Shown here piece by piece: positions 1-10,559 of a stretch of DNA of 64,000 bases. This DNA comes from Trichobilharzia regenti. Taxonomy: Eukaryota; Platyhelminthes; Trematoda; Strigeidida; Schistosomatidae. Location of the stretch: assembly GCA_944472135.2 (NCBI GenBank), contig OX235263.1, positions 10,275,517 through 10,339,516 on the forward strand, read 5' to 3'. The position numbers and the translations under genes are program-made. Position 1 is the first letter of the stretch, and each line of letters begins with the position of its first letter. Under the pieces are notes generated by a model. The model did not search any database, was not told where the DNA came from, and saw nothing but the letters and a program-made list of their open reading frames with translations.

Positions 1-792
1 CTGGATTTCGCCGATGATATATGTCTGATTTCCCATAAACTGGAAGATATGCAAATGAAAAGTAACAAGTTGGCAGAAGAAGCATCAAAGATAGGACTTC
101 ACGTGAACATAGATAAAACAGAGATGATGAAGATTCCTTGCCAACATCAACAGCAACAACAGACCACAATAAGCATAAATGGGAAGAACCTGAAAGAAAC
201 AACCTCCTTCACCTACCTGGGAAGCATCGTCTCAACTACAGGCGGAACTGACGAGGACATCAAAGCCAGAATCGGAAAAGCAAGACAAGCTTTCATTACT
301 CTCAAATCTGTGTGGAGGTCAACAGCATTCAGCATCAAAAATAAGATCCGGATTTTCAACTCCAATGTGAAGTCAGTGCTACTATACGGATCAGAGACTT
401 GGCGAGTCATAAAGAGCATCTCAAACAAACTTCAAACCTTCATTAACAACTGTCTCCGCTCAATACTCAAGATCAGATGGCCAGAAAAGATCAGCAACAG
501 GGATCTCTGGGAGCGAACCAATCAGGAACCGATTGTGAAACAAATAGGCAGAAAGAAATGGAGATGGATTGGCCATACGCTGAGGAAACCAACAAGTGAC
601 ATCACTAGACAAGCCCTCGAGTGGAACCCGAAAGGGAGGCGGCGAGTTGGTCGTCCAAGGGTGACTTGGAGGAGGTCATGTGGAGAGGAGATGAAAGCAT
701 GTGGGCAGACCTGGAGCAGGGTGAAAAAGTTGTCAAAAAACCGAAGTCAATGGAGGTGCGCAGCTGAAGCCCTATGTTCCTCTAGGAACTAA
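1..792 (+). CDS. RTE-clade reverse transcriptase, C-terminal part (RTE-A, cut by window edge)
   Basis: This frame is open from base 1 to a TAA at 790-792, about 263 residues, and is the 3' part of the reverse transcriptase polyprotein of an RTE-type non-LTR retrotransposon. The catalytic motif C box FADD is encoded at bases 7-18. It is followed by the thumb, with a GSIVSTTGG stretch, and by the basic C-terminal region with LLYGSETW and WRWIGHTLR, as in RTE proteins. RTE enzymes copy their RNA at a nicked chromosomal target. The upstream endonuclease and RT fingers lie outside the window. This is the only RTE-A tail here that reads through to its natural stop without a break, so it looks the youngest. 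Whether the complete element is intact cannot be seen. Confidence 0.85.
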   Translation: MDFADDICLISHKLEDMQMKSNKLAEEASKIGLHVNIDKTEMMKIPCQHQQQQQTTISINGKNLKETTSFTYLGSIVSTTGGTDEDIKARIGKARQAFITLKSVWRSTAFSIKNKIRIFNSNVKSVLLYGSETWRVIKSISNKLQTFINNCLRSILKIRWPEKISNRDLWERTNQEPIVKQIGRKKWRWIGHTLRKPTSDITRQALEWNPKGRRRVGRPRVTWRRSCGEEMKACGQTWSRVKKLSKNRSQWRCAAEALCSSRN

Positions 793-825
793 AGGATACA
801 ATAATATAATAATAATAATAAGGAG
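793..825 (+). repeat. RTE-A 3' tail, (ATA)n
   Basis: Right after the stop codon comes AGGATACAATAATATAATAA and further ATA units. The same stop-proximal tail recurs at nearly every RTE-A 3' end in the window (for example 26631-26660, 39165-39190, 54050-54080). Short microsatellite 3' ends instead of poly-A are typical of the RTE clade. Confidence 0.75.
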
Positions 826-898
826 TGTGTTTATTAGTATTAGATCCCGAACTGTCTGCTTGATAAGCGAGTATTCTACCACTGAAGTCACCAACGTT

Positions 899-1100
899 AA
901 TCAGTATACGGTAATGTTTACTGATGACGTTTCGAGCACACTTTATTGCTCATATTCATATCATATCACCTTGACATGATTATAAGCAATAAATTGTGCT
1001 CGAAGCGTCATCAGTATAACGCTGTGAAACTTTATCAAAACAAAATTTACCCATAATGGAATTACACTCTACCACAGTGCACAAGTTTTATTCTTATATC
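899..1100. repeat. PLE terminal repeat in inverted arrangement
   Basis: Bases 903-958 (TTTACTGATGACGTTTCGAG and flanks) are repeated in reverse complement at about 975-1015. The right arm continues into the sequence seen at 18830-18960 (minus) and 19750-19920 (plus), the terminal part of a PLE lineage. No coding domain remains. I read it as a pair of PLE terminal repeats facing each other. Confidence 0.5.
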
Positions 1101-1139
1101 AGTTAATCAATATAATTTACCAAAAAATAATTCCGTGTC

Positions 1140-1400
1140 AAAGTAAATTTCATCCCGAACCGACATCAGTTAAAGATGATTGCTGAAAAACAGGAAGCAC
1201 TGCTGGATAGCTGTTTCAAGCTTACAAACTAAGAATTCACAGGTAAATGAATTTCACAGCAAGTAGGCACATGTTTATAGAGCTTCCTGTCGTAACCTAG
1301 AGTTCATAGACTCAATTTTGGGCGAAGTTGTGAAGGTCTACTGCTGAGGAGTATGAAACAGCCCCCCATCCCCAGTGCTTCCTCATTTTCAATGATAATC
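1140..1400. repeat. Degenerate hammerhead-monomer fragments
   Basis: GACATCAGTTAAAGA near 1162 and GGATAGCTGTTTCAAG near 1205 resemble the minus-strand hammerhead monomer. CTACTGCTGAGGAGTATGAA near 1339 resembles the plus-strand ribozyme core. Both are badly decayed, so this is a weak call. Confidence 0.3.
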
Positions 1401-1779
1401 TCTACACGTGTATAGATTTTTGAGGAAATCTAAAGCAGCTCTAAATTTATCACAAAATACACTTTTCAAAAGAATGGATACTGAAGAAAGAGTACTCTTT
1501 TCGATAACCCCTTCATCATCACGCTTTACAGTTATATATACATTATAGTGAATGAATAAATGAATGAACTAGTGCTATGAACAACATTAATTTTGTTTAA
1601 ATAAAATCGAATATATAATATTAATTGATGACAGCTTAATAGCACAAACATAAAATAAGCTGAATGTCAGAAAAATTAGGAAAGATAATATTACCAATTC
1701 ATGAATTTATAGTCTCTACTGAAGGCCGATCAGGGCAGGGCTGTAGTAGTGACTGGCTGGACTTGCTTCTTTTGAACAC

Positions 1780-2170
1780 AGAGCACTGGTTGTTTGAGGC
1801 GAATTGCAATACCCTATGTTGCTTGGAGCGTGTGGTGCTTCGATAATTTTGGCAGTTTATTGGGTACCCGGTAGATTATACAGAAGGATTCTTCCACGCT
1901 AGCTAGCTGGCTTTGTGGCCGGTTTGCACCAGATGGTCAAATATTGAACTGTTGATGGTTTTCACTCCACCTTTGCTTAGCCATAGTGGCAGATGTTCTC
2001 AAATGAGCGCAAAAAATCAAGTTCCTAGAGCAACAGCCAATATAACTCGCTCCACATGCACAGTTGAATTGGTAGATACAATTTGAAGTGGCCAGCCAGT
2101 CTAGGTACTTAATCTTTCAGTCGAGGTAGCACCATCAATCGTGTACAGAATAACACGTGTAATTCGCCAG
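1780..2170 (-). pseudogene. PLE GIY-YIG endonuclease remnant
   Basis: Near 2080-2030 the minus strand reads IYQFNCACGASYIG, the Cys-containing N-terminal block of a Penelope GIY-YIG endonuclease that nicks the target for integration. The same block appears on the plus strand at 38640-38700. The distal part, around 1830-1780, is the reverse complement of the plus-strand tail at 38880-38990. Frames are interrupted. Confidence 0.7.
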
Positions 2171-2405
2171 CATTAATAGTTCTTTGAACTGATTTTCTTA
2201 ATTTCCTCGTAATTATCTCACCTGATATATCGCTCTTGAATTGCAGTCGCATATAAGGAGGCTTCTTGTTTACAGATAGTAAGTAGTCCTTTCCGCTTTC
2301 TTTGTTATGTGTTTCTTGATAAATTTTTCGGGATAGCTATTTTTGATCAAAGTATCACATACAATGCCTTATTCATCTTCAGTTACTTCTTCTGAACATA
2401 TAGCT

Positions 2406-3000
2406 CTAACTAATCCTGTGGCTGAGGGTCTTCACTAAATTTCTTTTGTACCTGGTAGCAACGAAGCTGTGAAAATGTGTATATTCTCCTGTCCAAGTGC
2501 TTTTTCTATGCAAATTTCTTTGTATGCCACAATCTGGTTTTCTTGTAAGTAGGACATCCAGGAAGGCAGGTAATTCTGTCTTGGGATTCCTCTTCACATG
2601 TGAATTTCATAGTCGAATGTACTTCATTGAATTCAACAATTTTTTGTACTCCTATCCCAATCATTATCACAAAGAATCAAGGTATCATCCATATATCGGC
2701 AATAAAATGAAAGCTTACTGATAAGGTTGTTGAAAGGTTCATTTTCTAGCTTACTCAGAAAGAAATCAGACAGAATGGGACCCATTGGGGAGCCCATCGC
2801 CACTCCGTCCGCTTGCCTGTAAAGTTTACCTCCACGGTACATCCTAATATAAATTATTTTAGGATTTCAGTAGGGATGACAATGTTTATCAACTGGTTAT
2901 CCACACGTTAACATATGCAGTTAACTGTCTCTATTAGAGGTACATTTGTGAGTAACGATGTTATGTCCAGAGATATCGCGGTTTTGTCTTTGATATTAAT
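2406..3000 (-). pseudogene. PLE reverse transcriptase remnant
   Basis: Minus-strand translation gives, in order, a motif-A-like TAISLDITSLLTNVPLIET (about 2965-2910), DGVAMGSPMGPILSDFF (2810-2760), the YMDDTLI catalytic box (about 2690) and the FLDVLLTRK segment (about 2560). It ends with STWTGEYTHFHS. These are the signature blocks of Penelope-type RT, which is related to telomerase reverse transcriptase and primes directly on nicked DNA. The blocks lie in different frames: 2633-2842 and 2406-2597 are separate open stretches. Confidence 0.8.
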
Positions 3001-3599
3001 ATCTTTTATTTTGTCCACGAATTCAAATACATCTTCGACGTTATATTTCACCATCTTATTATGCAGATATTTGAGAATATTTATTAACCATCTAGCTAGA
3101 GCATGGTGGGGGAATTTCTCATATCAAGTACTGGTCTCCACACTTTCCTCTAAGTGTATGGACAAAAAAATAAACAAGTGAAGTGTTTTTTTTTCGTAAA
3201 TACAAGGTTAACAATATAAACAACATTTTATATTTTATGTTCTTTGTAATTGATGAATTCTTGTTTCTTTTTTGAATAACCCGGTGTCCCTTTGAGCAGG
3301 CGCGAAAATCAATTGGGATTATTCTCTAGTATGTGTATTTGATTATCTCTATGTCTTCATATTTTTTCTACTTTCATGTTCAATAGAAATATGACAGAAC
3401 AGGGAAGAATAACAAGAAGTAGCAAAAGGGAGAAAATACCCCTTGTTTATTTTCAGTTTTATGTGTGTTACCAATGGCAACAACTCATATTGTAAACAAA
3501 ATCACCATCAAGGTTATAAATATATAAATGTGTGATGAGAATAGCATTGAGTTTCTGTTGAGAACGGCTTTCACAATAAAAGTTTCCGACAAATGATAA

Positions 3600-4540
3600 T
3601 TATTATTATTCTTTTATCCTTTAATTCCTAGAGGAAAATAGGGCTTCAGCTGCGCGTCTCCGTTGCCTTCGGTTTTCTGCCAACTTTTTCACCCCGCTCC
3701 AAGTCTGCCTACATGCTTTCATCTCCTCTTCCTTCACATAACCCCTTCCAAGTCACCCTCACACTGAAGACCAACTCGCCGCTTCCCTTTCGGGTTCCAC
3801 TCTAGCGATGGCTTGTCTAGTGATGTCACTTGATGGTTTCCTCAGAGTATGGCCAGCCAATCCACCTACATTTCTTCCTGCCTATTTGTTTCACAATGGG
3901 TACCTGGTTGGTTCGCTCCCAAAGATCCCTGTTGCCAATCTTTTCTGGCCATCTGATCTTGAGTGGTATTGATCGAAGACAGCTGTTAATGAAGGTCTGT
4001 AGTTTGTTTGAGATGCTCTTCAAGACTCGCCAAGTCTCTGATCCGTATAGTAGTACTGACTTCACATTGGAGTTGAAAATCCGGATCTCATTTTTCATAC
4101 TGACTGCTGTTGATCTCCTCCACACAGACTTGAGAGTAATGGAAGCTTGTTTTGCTTTTCCGATTCTGGATTTGATATCCTCGTCAGCTGCGTCTGCCTG
4201 TAGTTGAAACGATGCTTCCCAGATAGGTAGGTAGCTGAATGAGGTTGTTTCTTCCAGGTTCCTCCCATTTATGCTGGCTGCTTGTTGTCTGTTGTTATTG
4301 CTGTTGGTGTTCACCAGGAATCTTCATCACCTCTGTTTTATCTATGTTCACTTGAAGTCCTATCTTTGATGCTTGTTCTGCCAACTTGTTACTTTTCACC
4401 TGCATATCTTCTAGTTTGTGGGAAATACGATATATATCATAGGTGAAGTCCAGATCCTGCAAGTTTTTTTTGTGTGAGTCCATTTTATGCCCGTTTCCTC
4501 ATAGCCCGTTGTCTGTCTCATTATCAAGTCTACTACGCAC
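3600..4540 (-). mobile_element. RTE-A 3' end, 5'-truncated, minus strand
   Basis: The 3' tail (TTATTATTATTCTTTTATCC at 3600-3619) lies at the left and the truncation at about 4540. Minus-strand translation gives the end of the RT: a decayed motif C where FADD has become FTYD (about 4445), DKTEVMKIPGEHQQQ, SVLLYGSETWR and a WIG block. Two open pieces, 4295-4483 and 3826-4314, are in different frames. 5' truncation is normal for elements that insert by target-primed reverse transcription. Confidence 0.8.
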
Positions 4541-4839
4541 TTTTCGATTAGTGAGCTACAATTGCTTAGTTACATAAAACTCTCATTTCTCTAGTGTTTC
4601 TTAATACGAAGTTTTGGAAATTATTGCAATCCGTTTACTTTCGAACACGAAACCTGTGGATATAATCTTGTTGACTACTATTACCCATAACTAACTGCTT
4701 GGAATTTTTGTGAACTTTTAACACTAACCCATATCTGTAATTGTATATATTGTTGGATTTATATGTCCAAGTTGACCCAAGTCAGTGAGTCTATGGTTTT
4801 GGTATCATTTTAGTCAACTGTGCCTAACTATATTGCATG

Positions 4840-5055
4840 TTGTTGTATTGTATTGTTGTTGTCGCTTTTTGTCCTTTTTGCTGTGAATTATTTTTCCTTT
4901 TGCTGGTGTTTTTCTGATTGTTTTATTCCTTGTTTTCCGATTTTAAAGGGAGCAATCCACAAGGTCGCTTCTCTCTAAATTTTATCTTAATGTAACAATT
5001 CCTTTCTCAGGCGTGAGGCTAGCAATCCCACCCTGTAAACAAAGTTGCTACAGAA
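4840..5055 (+). mobile_element. RTE 5' untranslated region fragment
   Basis: This stretch closely matches 53500-53700, ending in GTGAGGCTAGCAATCCCACC followed by GTTGCTACAGAAAC. The same end precedes the RTE-A endonuclease frame at 23581-23625. Here no coding sequence follows: the homology stops after GAAAC and runs into unrelated sequence. It is either a 5' UTR relic or a very short non-autonomous derivative. Confidence 0.6.
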
Positions 5056-5079
5056 ACAAATGATAATACACTTTTAAAT

Positions 5080-5300
5080 CTGCTCGCTTTTTATCTGTAA
5101 TCCTTTGAGGGCGTAACTTTTTGGAAGTTTGTGGAAGCTCCATTGATTTAGAAGATCATATCAATGATTATGCGTTCAAAAAAAGGGAAACAATTTGTTA
5201 TCACGTTTTATCTTCATTGGCGGGCCTTGTTTTGATATTAGGGCAGATGTACTATTATTATCTTCTTCCGTTGGTTGATCCATCTTCGTTGTTTTTTTGA
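5080..5300 (+). repeat. PLE 3' non-coding fragment
   Basis: TTATGCGTTCAAA and GGGCAGATGTACTATTA occur here in the same order and spacing as in the PLE tail at 35620-35730. No coding block is visible. Confidence 0.45.
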
Positions 5301-5335
5301 CTTTCAGTTTATTTTTTATTTTTTTAAAAAATTAT

Positions 5336-5516
5336 TTTTGATTACAGCTTGATTCCACACTGTAATTTTGGTACAAGTATGGAATTTTCAGCATGTGATA
5401 TCGGCAGCCCAAATTTTGCAGGCCGACCATAGATATCAGGTGTGCGTCGGCAGAGGATCGAACCTCGGACCATGCGTATGGTGGGCGAGAGTCCTAACCA
5501 CTGTGCCACTGACGCA
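5336..5516 (-). mobile_element. SINE-2 (tRNA-headed, A-rich tail), minus strand
   Basis: On the minus strand the element starts TGCGTCAGTGGCACAGTGGT, with an A-box (TGGCACAGTGG) and a B-box (GGTTCGATCC), the split Pol III promoter. It ends with AGCTGTAATC and an A-rich run. Four more copies lie at 32940, 36307, 45073 and 63043. The open frame across it is accidental. Confidence 0.8.
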
Positions 5517-5629
5517 GTGTAGCCTTTTAACTTGATTAACTTATATTCTTTCACCACTTAACGCTTCACTACATTTTTGGATAAATTACTGTTACAAAAA
5601 ACATACAATAAACTGAAGTCGAAAGGTGG

Positions 5630-6466
5630 ACGCCTGCAGTCTATGTGCCGCTTATCAAAAATCCATAAAGTAAATGTGCCCTCAAGACCGATCCTGTTAA
5701 TGACTGACACCCATGCCGCAAGCTAGCTCAATGGTTAACTGATTCTATAGAGCCACTGTGAATTCAATTTGCAACCCATAGCTTGAAGGATAGCTATCAA
5801 TTCTTCAAGGAAGTAGACAATACTGATGTATTAGACAAACTCATGGTATCGTACTACGTGACCTGCTTGTTTGCAAACGTACCACTGATGGAAACAATTG
5901 GTATCATTTGTAAACAAACCGATCTGCTGCCATTATCTGAAACAGAGATGAAGCGACTACTGATGCTCTGCACAAGAGATACACAATTCAAATTCAACAG
6001 TCAACTTTACCAACAAAATGATGGGGTCGCGATGGGTTCACCTCTGGGACCTATCCTGGCTGATATCTTCATGGGCTACCTCGAACAAATACAACTGAGC
6101 TCTGCTATCAATGGAACAACCTACTATCGCCGATATGTTGATGATACCTTTGTTGTTTGCAAATGCATAGATCACGCATTGGCATTATATGATTGTATAA
6201 ATGAGATCCATGCAAATATCAAATTCACGATGGAATATGAACATAATAATGAGTTCAATTTCCTGGATCTAAATGTGAAAAGAACAAACGAAGGCATGAT
6301 TGAAAAGTCCATCTACAGAAAAGGAACCTGGACTGGACAATACCTTCACTATAACAGCATTTGTCCCATAAGCTATAAACGTGGACTAGTGAGGACTTTG
6401 TATGACACATCCGGGAAGCTATGTTCATCAAACAGGGTCGAAGAACAATTAGATTTCGTCGAGTAA
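5630..6466 (+). pseudogene. PLE reverse transcriptase
   Basis: The longest readable PLE RT in the window. The first part (5630-5780) gives a CRLSKIHK block, the Penelope equivalent of the LPKIHK motif, but contains stops. The open stretch 5783-6466 (227 residues) then runs through LFANVPLMET, DGVAMGSPLGPILADIF (about residues 81-97) and RRYVDDTFVV (about residues 115-124, containing the catalytic Asp pair). It continues through FNFLDLNVKR and GTWTGQYLHY. The enzyme would copy PLE RNA at the insertion site. Confidence 0.8.
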
Positions 6467-6717
6467 CGCCTAAGGGAAAATGGATACTTAAGGGATTTAT
6501 ACAGAAGTATAGCAGAGAAGAAGATAAGAAAGAAAAGCATCCAACTGTAGAAAAGAAAAGTGTTTATTTGTCTACCATTCAAAGGAGATGCAGTGTCACA
6601 AAAGATTGACAAAAGACTGAAAGGTGCAATAAAAAGAAGCTTCCAAGCAGCTAAACTCATGACATTACTCAGCACCACTTCATCTATAAGCCGCTCCAAA
6701 ACTGGATAAATACCCTA

Positions 6718-7045
6718 ATGATATCACCTACAATCATGTTCATGAATTTAAGTGCACTTACTCCCCCAAGTGCATTGCAACGACGGAAAGAAATCAGGAC
6801 TTCTATCCGGTCTTCTCAATATATTCCACGAAACTTGTGCCTGAAAGGAAGCAAATATTCTCATAATGCAATTACCAGACATCTTCTTGATACTTGTCAT
6901 CTCGTAGAAATTTCTAAGTCCTTCAGAATATTTAATAAACAAAGGACAGCAAAGTTACTATGATTTGCCGAAGAGATCACAGTCAAACCAGACTTATGCA
7001 TACGGAAAGAGAGTGTGATTAATCTCTCACTCCCTTGGTAACTGA
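6718..7045 (+). pseudogene. PLE GIY-YIG endonuclease, C-terminal half
   Basis: The open stretch 6718-6963 contains HNAITRHLLDTCH, the helix that follows the GIY-YIG core in Penelope nucleases. After a stop at 6961-6963 the same frame gives AEEITVKPDLCIRKESV, matching the PLE C-terminus (EA.AI...LCVQK). The catalytic N-terminal block is missing or too diverged to see. Confidence 0.65.
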
Positions 7046-7664
7046 ATTTTCATTACATTACTTAGTCATCTAATTCAGTGATCTCAACTCACTGAACAAA
7101 TCTTAATCTCAAAAACTGTAACCGCTTTTGTTTTTGAATTGCTATGTGAACCTACAAGCTGACACTGTTCTGTTAATCATTTTTTTCTGTTTTCTCTCTT
7201 ACCCCTCCCCCTCTTTTCAACTTTAAAAGCGTATAAATTGATGATGAAAACTTAAGCTAAAAAATTGTAATGCTTTCATTTTGTATGTGTCAATTTTATA
7301 GTGTTTCTTCTCTACTACTACCACTCAAACACTATCATTTATATAACCACTGTAATTTCAGGTAGTCTGCAGCTGATGAGGACCTAAGGAATGCAATGAC
7401 GATATCATTTTACACTGCACATTTCATCTTCCTTTCTTTATCGAAATTTATCATAGGAACCAAATTTATGAAATACGTGCCTGATCAGATTATTCCAAAT
7501 GTATTACGCTATAGACGATTCAGATAAGTTGCATTCAACTGTTTTATCAAAATTTATAAAGGGAACTGTTTATTTCACACATATATATATATATAACCTT
7601 TAAACGAACCTAAATATAGAAAATGAGAACAAGTGATTCAAAGAAGAAACTTTTCAGAAATGAA

Positions 7665-8215
7665 TTTAATGGATGAAGGATTTCGTCATGACATCAGTTA
7701 GAGAACCATTGGAAAACCACTATCATACAGACGACTTAGGGGTGACCTAATACTAGCATACCGTATCCTAAGAAATGATTTTGGAGCTAATTTATCTAAA
7801 TTATTTCTTCCTTCTAGCACCAACCAATTGCGAGGACATCACCTCAAGGTTCAATAGCCACGGTCGAATCGTCTGCGTCTGGAGATCCGTTTTTCGCATC
7901 GAATTGTGAACCATTGGAACTCCCTACGGGAACGCGTCGTATCAGCGCCATTCGTTGATTCATTCAAGGCGAGATTGGACCTCCTGTATGCAATAAATCG
8001 AAAGGATTAACACAGGCATATAGCCTACTATCCTAAATAAATTGTAAACTGTAAACTGAGTATTGGGAAGCTGTTTTTTTTCAGCCTAGTTTGAAACCCT
8101 TCATCTGTACGCACCCACCACTATAGTTCTAACCCAGGACCTTCAGGTTGCAAGGCGAGCTTGTAAACCGTTGAACCACTGGTACTCGACCTACAATGGT
8201 CCATGAAATCTTATA
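7665..8215 (-). mobile_element. Hammerhead/tRNA monomer, minus strand, split by a CR1 insertion
   Basis: Bases 7672-7717 (GGATTTCGTCATGACATCAG, then GTTAGAGAACC) are one end of the monomer. It resumes at 8059-8215 with a decayed ribozyme region (GGGAAGCTGTTTT to TTCATCTGTACGCACCC) and the tRNA-like head (ACTATAGTTCTAACCCAGGA). The CR1-like piece 7718-8058 sits exactly between them. Confidence 0.65.
7718..8058 (+). mobile_element. CR1-like non-LTR retrotransposon, 5'-truncated 3' end
   Basis: From 7720 one frame reads LSYRRLRGDLILAYRIL, then NQLRGHHLKV, a TAG stop, RFSHRIVNHWNSL and DSFKARLDLL, ending at TAA 8008-8010. This is the conserved tail of CR1-type RT proteins, the clade that includes the schistosome element SR1. 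After a short 3' UTR it ends in ATTGTAAACTGTAAACTG (8041-8058), a short tandem tail as in CR1 elements. It is the only CR1-type piece I found here. Confidence 0.8.
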
Positions 8216-8690
8216 TACACACACATGGATTTTAAAAAATAATATCCGATAAGGGAATTGAATCAAAGGTGTGAATCCACAAAATAATAATAGTAGTATG
8301 AAATGCAATAAAAATGTTTGTGATTACAATGACAGTTCAGTGTCAAGTGGCAAAACAACTAATTTCATATATGAGACAGTTCACAAGATCAATAGAACTT
8401 GGAAGTGTTGTAAAATTATAGGAATAGTGGGCAAATAGACTAGAAGTAAAAACACGTTAGGTAACATTGTGTGAAATCTGGTAACATAGAATTTAGCGCT
8501 GCAAAACAAAAAAATTGGTTTAGAATGACAAGTGGAACAAGTGAAATACAACCGGGGACAGTTCAAAGTGAGAATAGTAATAGTAACAACTGACGTAATA
8601 AAGAAAGAGTATACAAAAATTGAATATAGAAATCGATAAAAATGGTAGAGCTAAAATATGATTGGGGATTACCATACTTTAGCATCTAGG
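8216..8690. other. Unassigned AT-rich stretch
   Basis: No coding motif is readable on either strand. It abuts the 3' end of the minus-strand PLE that follows and may be that element's non-coding tail. Confidence 0.3.
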
Positions 8691-9530
8691 GATTAGGACC
8701 ATGAAAATTGGAGGGGTTGAACAAACATTTTCTGTACACAAAGATTTGCCTTCTCTGTTTCGATAGCCAAAGCTTCAGCAGTGCAGCTGAAGAGCTGGGT
8801 ACGTAGTGATTTCGGTAAATTACTTTTTGCCCTTGTAGATGATTTTCAAGGCTGAGGTTATAAAGAAAGGCTGATCATTATCAATGAGACGTTGAATGAT
8901 CGCGCTCCTTATAGCTCCATTTCCACCTCTTCGTTACCAGGCAGGATAGTGTTCTTGCATCCTCTTGGATAAAACTCGAGTCGAATGACCGATATATCTA
9001 GCTCCACACGAGCAGGTGAATTGATAAACACACATAGAGTTGGTCAACGGCGGGATCTTGTCCTTAAGGTTATTGAACAGTAATGGTCTACTAGTAAAAT
9101 CTATTCTCAGAGATGTAGCAGAGAATGTTCTTTTAAGGGACTGTGTGATCCTTCTTTTAATGATATAGGAATTCCAAGCTCATGTAAGGTATTTTCTTAG
9201 GTACGGCTGATAAGTCACATTTCATACGATTTGAACGTATATCCCTGTCTATCAAACATGGTGGAAATCCACTTTATATTGGGATTTTTCTCAAAAGATT
9301 TAACTCTCCAAAGTATCAGGGCTAAATATGCTCCCGTTGACACCCGTTTTGCGTTTTTCTGCTCTGTCTGAAGGCTAAACTCTCAAAGCACGCCAGTGAA
9401 CTTTGTGTTCAGCTCAAAGGTGTGTATCCAACGACAACAGTTTACGATAAATTTCAAATAAATATCCAGAACATGATTATGAGTAAAAAATTATCTATAC
9501 GAATATCCAGGGACGAAAGATAACGCGTTG
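8690..9530 (-). mobile_element. PLE endonuclease half, minus strand
   Basis: Minus-strand reading gives CVYQFTCSCGARYIGHST (about 9045-8990), a GIY-YIG block with paired Cys and the YIG tripeptide. RMQEHYPAWL follows, then after a frameshift EALAIETEKANLCVQKMF (about 8775-8725), the conserved PLE C-terminus. Upstream (9060-9330) are weaker matches to the RT-endonuclease linker. No RT palm is present, so the copy is 5'-truncated. Confidence 0.75.
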
Positions 9531-9955
9531 GAATCCAATAACCATTAAATACTAACTTATGCCATTTTACGTCACAGAAAAATAGCTATCCTATTCTGTC
9601 GGCGAGTACCTGTCTTCATATCGGACATGGCAGATCCAAAGGGCCACGAATTCCAACTTGATCTCCAAGATGTTCATTACATAGTTAATTACTTGAAATC
9701 AAAGTAGATCCTGTCAGGAACTAAAATTATTAAGATAAACAGTAAGAAACTAGAGGGCAGCAGAAAACCGCTTCGTCCTGGTTTGGGAGTTATCAGAAAT
9801 AGTTACTCGTGACTCAGTCAGACATTTTAAGGTGTAAGGAATGCAAGACAGTAAAATACAGATATTATGGATGCAATATGTTGGCGAAAATATTGAATTT
9901 ACTACTTTCTTCTTTCAATTTTTGCGGAGAAGAATCCATCCATGCATTACTAAAG
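9531..9955. other. No recognisable feature
   Basis: I see no coding motif, tRNA-like box or match to the other repeats of the window. The open frame starting at 9841 looks accidental. Confidence 0.3.
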
Positions 9956-9959
9956 GATT

Positions 9960-10320
9960 GAATTTATTGATTTTTCCCTTACGTTCCGAATGGAACATGG
10001 AGCTGGCTTCAACAACACATTTTCACCTTGTTCTGTTTTCTGCTGTCCTCTTCATCTGGTTAGGTTCACAATCGACCAAACACTCTCATTTCTTCTTCAA
10101 ACCATCTCCTTCACATCGCCTTCACATCGACCACCAACTAGTCGCTACCAGTTTGGATTCCAATTGAGCAATGGACTGGTTTGCTATGTCATTCGGCGGC
10201 GTCCTCAGTGTATGCCCGATCCATCTCCAATTTCTCCTACATATTTGTAGAGCGATCAGTTTTCGCTTGTTGGTTTGTTCCCAGAGTTTCTTGTTACTTA
10301 TTCTCCCTGGCAACCCAAAA
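9960..10320 (-). mobile_element. RTE-B 3' end, minus strand
   Basis: Minus-strand translation of 10313-10122 gives RISNKKLWEQTN and WRWIGHTLRT, the RTE C-terminal blocks, in a version clearly diverged from RTE-A. Toward the left it ends with the reverse complement of the RTE 3' UTR (CGTTCCGAATGGAACATGG near 9982). Confidence 0.7.
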
Positions 10321-10324
10321 TTCT

Positions 10325-10470
10325 ACGTCTTTCAAACTGCTAGAGAAACGTCAACACACAGAAAATATATTACAGGATTCAATAGGCTCTTTAATCTCAA
10401 GTGTAGAAGGGTGGCATTTGAAAAACATGAATACAGATTCCAAAAAAGTGTTTATTTAGAATTCCACATT
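10325..10470 (+). mobile_element. Possible RTE-B 5' UTR fragment, plus strand
   Basis: AACTGCTAGAGAAACGTCAACACAC (from about 10337) resembles the RTE-B 5' UTR seen in reverse at about 57660-57705. It abuts the minus-strand RTE-B 3' end, an orientation switch like the one at 53480-53500. Short homology, so only a tentative call. Confidence 0.35.
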
Positions 10471-10559
10471 TAAAATACCATTTCATAAATCTATGCTACT
10501 ATCTAAATAACATCGAACTCTTAAAAACATCTTATTATGACAATATCACCGCAACGTTA

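Larger units (their letters stand above)
1470..3135 (-). mobile_element. Penelope-like element, minus strand, with RT and GIY-YIG remnants
   Basis: Read on the minus strand the order is RT (3000 to 2406), GIY-YIG endonuclease (about 2170 to 1780), then a non-coding terminal part (1660 to 1470). The terminal part matches, in reverse, the piece at 39720-39815. This is the standard PLE order, RT then endonuclease. Frames are broken in several places, so the copy is dead. The stretch from 3135 to 3600 holds nothing I recognise. Confidence 0.75.
5570..7560 (+). mobile_element. Penelope-like element with RT and endonuclease remnants (best plus-strand PLE)
   Basis: The order is RT fingers (5630-5760), RT palm (5783-6466), linker (6466-6720), GIY-YIG C-terminal half (6718-7040) and a non-coding tail to about 7550. 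The tail shares CCTGATCAGATTATTCCAAA near 7480 with 35860. The order matches a Penelope element. The N-terminal endonuclease block with the catalytic Tyr and Arg is not readable, and frames change between segments, so it is inactive. Confidence 0.75.

Noticed and set aside
903..1015. Hammerhead in TTTACTGATGACGTTTCGAG
   Set aside because: CTGATGA is present but no stem II and GAAA follow in the right order on either strand.
7369..7400. Hammerhead at CTGATGAGGACCTAAGGAAT
   Set aside because: It has a CUGAUGAG start but no GAAA with a paired stem II behind it. At best a decayed PLE motif.
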